From: Planctomycetia bacterium
GTDB taxonomy: Bacteria > Planctomycetota > Planctomycetia > Pirellulales > UBA1268
NCBI GenBank assembly: GCA_009919445.1
Contig: RGBY01000131.1
Coordinates: 1-7,186 of the forward strand
Reading direction: 5' to 3'
DNA: 7,186 bases
Under the pieces are notes generated by a model, which saw only the letters and a list, made by a program, of their open reading frames with translations, had not been told where the DNA came from and ran no database searches. A program made the translations under genes and the position numbers. Shown here piece by piece: positions 1 to 7,186 of this stretch. The first letter of the stretch is position 1. Each line of letters opens with the position of its first letter.

Positions 1-1355
1 AAGATGCTGATGACAAGGCCGCCGCTGGCCCCGGTAGCAAGATAGACGCGGGCGGCCCGCAGCAGCCTGATTTCTGCATCGAGGACTGCTACCTGCTCAC
101 GGTCAAATGGACTGACAACAGCCTGCTCTGGCTCACGGGTTGTCGGCGTCCGGTTTGGAGCCCCCCCAAAGCCTGCCCGCCCCATATGTTTTTCATCGTC
201 GATGTCGGCGAAGAATGCTCCCAGTGCATAAAAATCACGGCTGGTATACGGGTCGTACTTATGGTCATGACACTGGGCGCAGCCGACGGTTGCCCCGAGC
301 CAGACTCCAGAAACATTTCGAATCCGGTCGGCCTGATAGATCGCTCGGTACTCCTTGACCTGCAGGCCCCCTTCGTGAGTTGTCTGCAGCAGTCTGTTGT
401 AGGCAGCGGCGAGGACCCGGTCATCCGGATGCTCGCCATCCTGCGGCTCAATCAGATCGCCTGCCAGTTGCAGCAGCGTGAAGCGGTCAAAGGGCATATT
501 GGCCAGAAACGCTGCGATTACCCAGTCGCGATAGGGCGAAGCGTTGTGGTCCTGGTCACCGTGGTAGCCAACGGTATCGGCATAGCGAACGAGGTCGAGC
601 CACCAGGCTGCCAGTCGTTCGGCATGACGCGGCGATGCCAGCAGTCGATCGACGAGTTCCCCATACCGCCTAGTTGGGTCGGCAGCCAAGTAGGCATCAA
701 CCTCAGTCGGTGTTGGCGGTAGGCCGGTAAGGTCGAACGAGACCCGCCGCAGCAGCGTCACTGGATCGGCAGCGGCGGCAGGCTGAAGACCCTCGCTCTC
801 AAGGCGGGCCAGGATAAATCGATCAATCCAGTTGCTAGCCCAGTCTGGGTTCTGCACGGCCGGCGTCGGGTGTCGCTCGGGCGGCACATAGGCCCAATGC
901 GGCTGATAGGGTGCGCCGGCGGCAATCCAGCGGACGAGTAGATCTTTCTGGTCCGCCGTCAGGAGATGATTGCTTTCTGGTGGCGGCATGATCAGGTCGG
1001 GGTCGGTTTCCCTGATCCGGGTGACCAGTTCGCTTGCAGCGGGCTGACCCGGCACGATCGCCCGCAGGCCGCTGTCGAGTTCAGCGACTGCTGATTCACG
1101 AATATCAAGCCGCAGCCCTGCCTGCCGGTCATGTTCATCAGGACCGTGGCAGGCGATGCAGTTATGGGAAAGGATCGGGCGAATATCGTGATTGAACGAG
1201 ACGACCGCTGGCTCACTCGCCGCCGCATGAGGCCAGATGCAAAGCAAGCCAGCCGCCATGACGGCTAGAACGCCCGCCAGCCACCCACTCTCTGGTGGGG
1301 CCTCGGCCACTCTGCTGGCCGCACAGGAGCAATCACCCGCCTTGCGTTGACTCAT
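1..1355 (-). CDS. Planctomycete PSCyt1/DUF1549 cytochrome-like secreted protein (partial; C-terminus off the left edge)
   Basis: The minus-strand frame is open from ATG at 1355 to the window edge, giving 451 full codons. Residues 25-41 are hydrophobic and end in an Ala-rich AAAS stretch near 46, which fits a signal peptide and export. A haem-type CIACH motif at residues 66-70, followed by HGPDEHDRQAGLRLD and a later LIMPPPES, matches the planctomycete cytochrome C (PSCyt1) domain. Around residues 251-264, WWLDLVRYADTVGYHGD is typical of DUF1549 (PSCyt2), and a second CxxCH (CAQCHDHKYDP) lies at 359-363. The family usually continues into DUF1553 (PSD1), which would lie beyond the edge, and often has a DUF1501 gene nearby. 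Function is not established; extracytoplasmic haem binding is inferred from the motifs. The start at 1355 is preferred because GAGGTG lies 6 nt upstream. An in-frame ATG at 1400 lies in a hairpin and has a poorer ribosome site. Family assignment is strong; the exact start is less certain. Confidence 0.93.
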   Translation of the reverse strand, partial: MSQRKAGDCSCAASRVAEAPPESGWLAGVLAVMAAGLLCIWPHAAASEPAVVSFNHDIRPILSHNCIACHGPDEHDRQAGLRLDIRESAVAELDSGLRAIVPGQPAASELVTRIRETDPDLIMPPPESNHLLTADQKDLLVRWIAAGAPYQPHWAYVPPERHPTPAVQNPDWASNWIDRFILARLESEGLQPAAAADPVTLLRRVSFDLTGLPPTPTEVDAYLAADPTRRYGELVDRLLASPRHAERLAAWWLDLVRYADTVGYHGDQDHNASPYRDWVIAAFLANMPFDRFTLLQLAGDLIEPQDGEHPDDRVLAAAYNRLLQTTHEGGLQVKEYRAIYQADRIRNVSGVWLGATVGCAQCHDHKYDPYTSRDFYALGAFFADIDDEKHMGRAGFGGAPNRTPTTREPEQAVVSPFDREQVAVLDAEIRLLRAARVYLATGASGGLVISI

Positions 1356-1387
1356 CGAAAACACCTCGCTGATCGACACCGCTTCGC

Positions 1388-1406
1388 CGCCAGAAAACAT
1401 CTGGCG
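1388..1406 (-). repeat. Inverted repeat 2 in the leader of the cytochrome-like gene
   Basis: CGCCAGA at 1388-1394 is the exact reverse complement of TCTGGCG at 1400-1406, with a 5-nt spacer. In the minus-strand transcript this makes a 7-bp GC-rich hairpin about 33 nt before the chosen start codon at 1355. It begins only 2 bp from a second perfect inverted repeat at 1409-1425. An alternative in-frame ATG at 1400 falls inside it. The arms are seen directly; a role in translation or mRNA stability is inference. No T-run follows on either strand, so a simple intrinsic terminator is unlikely. Confidence 0.6.
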
Positions 1407-1408
1407 CG

Positions 1409-1425
1409 GACTTCTTAAAGAAGTC
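1409..1425. repeat. Near-perfect 17-bp palindrome, possible operator or RNA hairpin
   Basis: GACTTCTT at 1409-1416 and AAGAAGTC at 1418-1425 are exact reverse complements around a single central A. It lies between the candidate minus-strand promoter (1458-1486) and the start codon at 1355. Dyad symmetry of this size fits binding of a dimeric regulator. As RNA it would fold as a 7-bp stem with a 3-nt loop. The symmetry is seen directly; the function is inferred. Confidence 0.6.
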
Positions 1426-1457
1426 GATCCACGGGCTTTGGGCCTTTGATTCCTGAG

Positions 1458-1486
1458 AGTTTACCCCGCAGCGTCGTCTCGGTCGA
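1458..1486 (-). promoter_or_regulatory. Candidate promoter for the cytochrome-like gene
   Basis: On the minus strand TCGACC (1486-1481) and TAAACT (1463-1458) are separated by 17 bp. Each matches the sigma-70 consensus at four of six positions. Transcription would start roughly 95 nt before the ATG at 1355 and would include both inverted repeats in the leader. Matches this weak can occur by chance, so this is only a candidate. Confidence 0.22.
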
Positions 1487-1544
1487 GAATTCTGGCCCTG
1501 CCAGGCTTTTCCCATCCTCGCTGAACGGGAGCGGTTAGGGCTCG

Positions 1545-1573
1545 TTGACGCCCCTCCATTCTGCCCGTAGATT
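1545..1573 (+). promoter_or_regulatory. Candidate sigma-70-like promoter for pyruvate phosphate dikinase
   Basis: TTGACG at 1545-1550 (five of six matches to the -35 consensus) and TAGATT at 1568-1573 (four of six to the -10) are separated by exactly 17 bp. The leader would be about 90 nt long. The arrangement closely resembles the candidate promoter at 6851-6879 (TTGACT, 17 bp, TAGACT), which supports both calls. Planctomycete promoter consensus is not well known, so confidence is moderate. Confidence 0.45.
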
Positions 1574-1623
1574 CTCACTCGCAAGAAAGAAAACAGCGAC
1601 TCGCAGGAGCGTTTCTGCGCGTT

Positions 1624-1656
1624 CCCCCCCACGCCCCCCGACTCGACCAGGAAAGG
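1624..1656 (+). promoter_or_regulatory. C-tract leader and ribosome binding site of the dikinase gene
   Basis: GGAAAGG at 1650-1656 is a purine-rich Shine-Dalgarno-like sequence 12 nt before the ATG at 1669, slightly farther than usual. Just upstream are two cytosine runs, C7 at 1624-1630 and C6 at 1634-1639. Together they make an unusual C-rich leader that could pair weakly with the G-containing ribosome site. The ribosome-site assignment favours the longer start, which includes the lysine-rich tail. Confidence 0.45.
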
Positions 1657-1668
1657 TTCCAGAACCCG

Positions 1669-4452
<2,784 letters not shown>

Positions 4453-4511
4453 GTTCGGTTCAGGCTGCCTTCAGGCTCAGTGAGTTTTGTTGGTGGGGTG
4501 CGGTGCGGCAG

Positions 4512-4534
4512 GAGGCAGGGCAAGATGCTGCCTC
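4512..4534 (+). other. Small hairpin between the dikinase and symporter genes
   Basis: GAGGCAG at 4512-4518 and CTGCCTC at 4528-4534 are exact reverse complements with a 9-nt loop. They lie 60 nt after the dikinase stop and 80 nt before the symporter start. No T-run follows, so it is not a standard intrinsic terminator. It might protect an mRNA 3' end or be chance. The only other thing noticed in the 161-bp gap is a short direct repeat (TTCAGGCT, twice, near 4459 and 4470). Confidence 0.35.
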
Positions 4535-4613
4535 AGCCGCTCTGCATCCATGTCGTTAAGTGCTTCTCGGCTATTTCTTCTCGTCTACTCACTTCTAGGC
4601 GACAGAGAGACGC

Positions 4614-6044
4614 ATGGATCTATCCTACGAAGCCACAGCGCTTGCCTGGATTCTGGCCGGGGTGATCGTACTCTGGGTCACCGAAGCCCTCCCCTTGCCA
4701 GTGTCAGCCCTGCTGGCGGCAGCGGCCTGTGTGGTGGCAGGGGTCGCCCCAGCGGCTGATGTCTTCCGTCCCTTTTCTCAGCCGCTGGTCTTTCTGTTTA
4801 TCGGATCATTCATTCTGGCTGAGGCCATACGCATCCATCGGCTGGATCGGAGGCTGGCCTTTGCCGTGCTTGCCCTCCCGGCGGTCGGGGAATCGCCACT
4901 TCGTATCATGCTGGCCGTCGCCGCGGTCTCGGGTGTTGTCAGCGGTTTTATTTCGAATACCGCCACCACTGCCATGATGGTTGCGATTGTGGTTGGCATG
5001 CTCGATGCCGTGGAGGAGGCAGGTCGCCGTTCCGGCAGTTGTCCAAACCCAGCATTCGCTACCGGCCTGCTCCTCTGCGTCGCTTTCTCGGCCTCAATCG
5101 GCGGGCTGGCCACACCGATCGGAACGCCCCCAAACGTGATTGGCCTCGCGTTTATTGGGCAGCAACTTGGTGTGCAGATCAGTTTTTTTGAATGGTGTCT
5201 GGTGGGTGGTCCGGCCGCACTTTGTCTGATCAGTCTGGCGACCCTGCTCTTGGCACTCGCCTTTCCGGCAGGCGTCCCCCGAATCGTTGGCATGAATCAA
5301 CTCGTTGCGACTGAGCGGGAGCACCTCGGTCGTTGGACCACAGCCCAGCGTTCCACTGCCACAGCCTTTGGGATAACGGTTGGTCTGTGGGTCATGCCCG
5401 GACTTTTGACGCTGACACTCGGGAGTGAACACCCGCTCTGCCTGTGGTTTCGATCTCATATCCCTGAGGGTGTCGCTGCCATCATCGGAGCGATCCTCCT
5501 GTTTATCTTGCCCGGCAACCAAAAATCGGCTGCGTCCCAAACACCCCGAGTACTTACTTGGCAGCAGGCCGCTGGAATCGACTGGGGCATTATTCTGCTC
5601 TACGGTGGCGGCATGGCACTGGGTTCCCTCGCCTTTCAGACCGGTCTTGCCGAAGCCATCGGCACCGGCCTGACTGCATGGCTTCCCAGTGGCAGTGGTG
5701 GCTGGCTGCTCATTGCTGCCGCCAGTGTTGTGGCCGTCTTCACCAGTGAGTTCACCAGCAATACTGCCAGTGCCAATATGGTGGTGCCGGTCGCCATTGC
5801 CCTGGCAACGGCTGCTGGCGGTGACCCCCTGGCGACGGCGATTGCCGCCACGCTGGCCGCCAGTTTGGGTTTCATGATGCCGGTTAGTACGCCTTGCAAT
5901 GCGATTGTTTACGGCACTGGTCGTGTCCCGCTCCGCGCCATGATGAAGGCGGGCATTCTGCTTGATCTCGCCGGGGCGGTGATCATTTCTGCCGTGGTCA
6001 TCACCCTCGTGCCAAGGATTCTTGGCAGCTACATGCCTGGGTAA
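4614..6044 (+). CDS. SLC13/DASS-family sodium:anion (probably dicarboxylate or sulfate) symporter
   Basis: This is a 476-residue, very hydrophobic inner-membrane protein with about eleven to twelve membrane segments; the first is near residues 8-25. Its two halves each carry the Ser-Asn-Thr signature of the DASS family: ISNTATTAMM (S114-N115-T116) and TSNTASANMV (S382-N383-T384). These form the sodium and substrate sites in the family's dicarboxylate transporter VcINDY. The first half also has GGLATPIGTPPN (163-174), and the second repeats the theme as MPVSTPCNAIVYGTG. Length is close to the family norm (VcINDY about 446). The start is well fixed: an in-frame TAG at 4596 precedes it and no other ATG lies between. 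The ribosome site is only a weak AGAGAGA at 4604-4610. Substrate cannot be told from sequence alone; C4-dicarboxylates, citrate, sulfate and phosphate all occur in the family. Its place after the dikinase makes an organic acid attractive, but that is inference. Confidence 0.93.
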   Translation: MDLSYEATALAWILAGVIVLWVTEALPLPVSALLAAAACVVAGVAPAADVFRPFSQPLVFLFIGSFILAEAIRIHRLDRRLAFAVLALPAVGESPLRIMLAVAAVSGVVSGFISNTATTAMMVAIVVGMLDAVEEAGRRSGSCPNPAFATGLLLCVAFSASIGGLATPIGTPPNVIGLAFIGQQLGVQISFFEWCLVGGPAALCLISLATLLLALAFPAGVPRIVGMNQLVATEREHLGRWTTAQRSTATAFGITVGLWVMPGLLTLTLGSEHPLCLWFRSHIPEGVAAIIGAILLFILPGNQKSAASQTPRVLTWQQAAGIDWGIILLYGGGMALGSLAFQTGLAEAIGTGLTAWLPSGSGGWLLIAAASVVAVFTSEFTSNTASANMVVPVAIALATAAGGDPLATAIAATLAASLGFMMPVSTPCNAIVYGTGRVPLRAMMKAGILLDLAGAVIISAVVITLVPRILGSYMPG

Positions 6045-6463
6045 ACCGGCATCCCACAGTGATGGCATCGAGGCAATGAGAGGGGGCGTGGTGAAGGCAT
6101 ATGGCCCTTCCGCCAGCCGTCAAAGCGAGGAAATGCTGAGGGCAATTCCACGCAATGCTCACGGGCCTCGCGACGGGCTTCGAGTTGCCCCCAGGGATCG
6201 GCATGAAACAGCGTCGGCGGCGGGCAGCAGGGGCGATTACAGCAGGGCCCAGCAACATTGCCATGCCAAGGCGGCTGCCGGTTACTGGCACAGTCACAGG
6301 AACTGTTCCCAAAAGATGCTCCACCGAATGAAATGGTGTCTGACTCGACCATGCTTTCACTCGCTGAACTGACCGATGTCAAACAGGCAGCGACTAGCAT
6401 GAGGCAACCAGACCGCCACATCCAGTGGTTCAAACTGAGGAGGTGTTTCAGGGGTGCGTTCAT
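6029..6463 (-). CDS. Small secreted cysteine-rich protein, family unknown
   Basis: This is a 144-residue minus-strand reading frame. Residues 1-19 include Lys6 and Arg17, then a hydrophobic core CLMLVAACLTSV and a small-residue SSASES stretch near 32-37. This fits an export signal. VAAC at 24-27 also resembles a lipobox, so a lipoprotein with Cys27 as anchor is possible. The mature part holds nine cysteines in clusters: CDC (56, 58), CC (74, 75), CC (79, 80) followed by PPP, C104, and CHHC (133-136), suggesting disulfides or metal binding. GGAG lies 10 nt before the start. The gene converges on the symporter and their 3' ends overlap by 16 bp. I do not recognise the family. It could be a chance frame, but the signal peptide, ribosome site and clustered cysteines argue for a real gene. 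Confidence 0.55.
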   Translation of the reverse strand: MNAPLKHLLSLNHWMWRSGCLMLVAACLTSVSSASESMVESDTISFGGASFGNSSCDCASNRQPPWHGNVAGPCCNRPCCPPPTLFHADPWGQLEARREAREHCVELPSAFPRFDGWRKGHMPSPRPLSLPRCHHCGMPVYPGM

Positions 6464-6563
6464 CGATCCAAAACTCCGTCTCGCCTCGAGGGGGGGTGAC
6501 GGCCCGACACAGGTTCTGTCAGGCCAGTCGCCGATCTGATGAGAAAGCAGCTATCGGTTCGGC

Positions 6564-6590
6564 GGGACAGTCCGAGACGCAACCTGTCCC
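6564..6590. repeat. Inverted repeat GGGACAG/CTGTCCC
   Basis: GGGACAG at 6564-6570 and CTGTCCC at 6584-6590 are exact reverse complements with a 13-nt spacer. They lie about 100 bp upstream of the minus-strand start at 6463. A smaller dyad, ACAG-GTT-CTGT, sits at 6509-6519, between this repeat and that start. They could be regulatory sites for the small secreted-protein gene, but the arms are short enough to be chance. Confidence 0.3.
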
Positions 6591-6795
6591 CCATCTGGAG
6601 CCATCGACTTCCTTCCCGGGCAGCATGAATAGCCTGGCGGGGATATCGCACCATGGCGATTGCATCGAACAGACCGGTTGCCCGCTGCGTAGGGGTGGCA
6701 CGGACGGTAGGACAGCGATTGCCATGCCGCTGGTGCGGTAGCGATCGTGAAATATGGCTTCAAACTCGCTTCTTACCCGTTCCGTTCACTTGCGG

Positions 6796-6812
6796 GCAGG
6801 ACTTGTTCCTGC
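6796..6812. repeat. Short inverted repeat GCAGGA/TCCTGC
   Basis: GCAGGA at 6796-6801 and TCCTGC at 6807-6812 form a 6-bp stem with a 5-nt loop. It lies about 40 bp upstream of the candidate -35 box at 6851. No T-run follows on either strand. It could be a regulator site for the pseudopilin promoter or have no function. Confidence 0.25.
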
Positions 6813-6850
6813 AAAGACGAAACCCGCTCAGATAATTCCTGATCGAATCC

Positions 6851-6879
6851 TTGACTAAGAGCGTCTGGGGCTCTAGACT
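6851..6879 (+). promoter_or_regulatory. Candidate sigma-70-like promoter for the pseudopilin-like gene
   Basis: TTGACT at 6851-6856 (five of six) and TAGACT at 6874-6879 (four of six) are separated by 17 bp. Spacing and variant hexamers match the candidate promoter ahead of the dikinase gene. The leader would be about 120 nt. A GATAAT at 6938-6943 is an alternative -10 nearer the gene but has no good -35. Confidence 0.42.
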
Positions 6880-6950
6880 ACCTGCAACTCGTTTGCACCT
6901 AGGCGGCCAAGGCCTGTCTTTTACCGCTTTATGGGGCGATAATGAATGGA

Positions 6951-6994
6951 CTTTTCTTTTCGTCTTTTCCAGCTTTTCACCTTTTTTCTTGGAG
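6951..6994 (+). promoter_or_regulatory. Pyrimidine-rich leader and ribosome binding site of the pseudopilin-like gene
   Basis: CTTTTC recurs at 6951, 6964 and 6973, and a related CTTTTTTC starts at 6981, making an almost purine-free 40-nt tract. GGAG follows at 6991-6994, 10 nt before the ATG at 7005. The ribosome site fixes the start. The unstructured U/C-rich leader could aid ribosome loading, possibly through protein S1; that is inference. Confidence 0.45.
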
Positions 6995-7004
6995 ACCATC
7001 TGCC

Positions 7005-7186
7005 ATGCGTTCACTCAGCCCAGCAATGCTCGACGACGGCCGGCCGGCCCGACGTCGTGGTTTCACCCTCATCGAACTCCTTGTGGTCATTGCCATTATT
7101 GGCATTCTCGTTGGGCTTCTGCTGCCTGCCGTTCAGCAGGCTCGAGAGTCGGCCCGCAGACTGGCCTGCTCAAACAACATGAAGCA
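7005..7186 (+). CDS. DUF1559-type pseudopilin-like protein with prepilin N-terminus (partial; runs off the right edge)
   Basis: Sixty codons are visible. A short basic leader ending in RRRG (residues 16-19) is followed by the type IV prepilin signature FTLIELLVVIAIIGIL. Prepilin peptidase would cut after Gly19, and Glu24 is the conserved Glu at +5. The hydrophobic helix leads into LLPAVQQARESARR and CSNNMKQ, the hallmark start of the DUF1559 (SBP_bac_10-like) proteins, which are greatly expanded in planctomycetes. The usual product is about 300-350 residues, so most of it lies outside the window. It is expected to be inserted in the inner membrane and processed like a pseudopilin. The individual role of these proteins is not known. 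Start 7005 is chosen over Met8 (7026) because only the former has a ribosome site. Confidence 0.95.
   Translation, partial: MRSLSPAMLDDGRPARRRGFTLIELLVVIAIIGILVGLLLPAVQQARESARRLACSNNMK
7033..7058. repeat. GC-rich palindrome inside the pseudopilin leader codons
   Basis: GGCCGGCCGGCC at 7038-7049 is a perfect 12-bp palindrome. Outside it, ACGACG (7033-7038) and CGTCGT (7053-7058) are also reverse complements. Either pairing would make a strong mRNA hairpin about 30 nt after the start codon, in codons for the Asp/Gly/Arg/Pro-rich leader peptide. It may be only a by-product of GC-rich Gly, Arg, Pro and Ala codons. Confidence 0.4.

Larger units (their letters stand above)
6464..7004. other. Intergenic region with no convincing gene
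   Basis: About 540 bp separate the small secreted-protein gene and the pseudopilin gene, which face away from each other. Short reading frames exist on both strands, but none has a signal peptide, a recognisable domain, or support from a ribosome site and composition. It holds a candidate promoter at 6851-6879, inverted repeats at 6564-6590 and 6796-6812, a weak 5-bp stem around 6858-6874, and a pyrimidine-rich leader at 6951-6990. No tRNA-like structure was seen. Confidence 0.6.

Noticed and set aside
186..722. 178-codon plus-strand open frame at the left
   Set aside because: Antisense to the PSCyt1/DUF1549 gene, whose CxxCH and WLDLVRYADT motifs are clear on the minus strand.
1492..1510. 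CTGGC-CCT-GCCAG hairpin followed by CTTTT, resembling an intrinsic terminator on the plus strand
   Set aside because: The stem is only 5 bp, the T-run is short, and no plus-strand gene lies upstream to be terminated.
5094..6068. 324-codon minus-strand open frame across the symporter gene
   Set aside because: Antisense to a clear membrane transporter; its product is rich in Gly, Arg, Thr and Asn with no domain or signal, as expected of a shadow frame.
6454..6741. 95-codon plus-strand open frame in the large gap
   Set aside because: No domain, no signal peptide, and composition typical of random sequence.
6882..6897. TGCAA/TTGCA mini-dyad downstream of the pseudopilin promoter
   Set aside because: Arms of 5 bp are expected by chance in a region of this length.
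6760..7014. 84-codon minus-strand open frame rich in lysine near the right edge
   Set aside because: Its lysines come from reading the pyrimidine-rich leader of the pseudopilin gene backwards; no ribosome site or domain supports it.

Overview
The window most likely comes from a planctomycete, probably of the Pirellula/Rhodopirellula type. Three things point there. The left edge holds a minus-strand gene of the planctomycete cytochrome-like PSCyt1 (planctomycete cytochrome C domain)/DUF1549 family, with two CxxCH haem-binding motifs. The right edge holds the start of a DUF1559-type pseudopilin-like protein with a textbook prepilin N-terminus. The pyruvate phosphate dikinase in the middle carries a lysine-rich N-terminal tail. 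The DNA is moderately GC-rich and loosely packed, with long gaps between genes. The organism is inferred from gene families only.

Layout. Positions 1-1355 (minus) hold the N-terminal 451 codons of the PSCyt1/DUF1549 protein, which runs off the left edge. Positions 1356-1668 are a divergent intergenic region. It has a candidate promoter for each flanking gene, and two adjacent perfect inverted repeats in the leader of the minus-strand gene. Positions 1669-4452 (plus) are a complete pyruvate phosphate dikinase gene. A 161-bp gap follows, holding one small hairpin. Positions 4614-6044 (plus) are a complete SLC13/DASS-type sodium:anion symporter gene. Positions 6029-6463 (minus) hold a probable small secreted, cysteine-rich protein of unknown family, whose 3' end overlaps that of the symporter by 16 bp. 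About 540 bp without a convincing gene follows, containing a candidate promoter, small inverted repeats and a T/C-rich leader. From 7005 (plus) a DUF1559-type pseudopilin-like gene starts and runs off the right edge.

How the genes may work together. Pyruvate phosphate dikinase interconverts pyruvate and phosphoenolpyruvate. The symporter after it on the same strand may bring in an organic acid such as a C4-dicarboxylate. A link through central carbon metabolism is possible, but the 161-bp gap means co-transcription is not shown. The other three genes look like independent units. No mobile element, CRISPR array, tRNA or rRNA was seen. Nothing here amounts to a clear new multi-gene system. The most interesting points are the lysine-repeat tail on the dikinase, the double inverted repeat ahead of the cytochrome-like gene, and the small cysteine-rich secreted protein.
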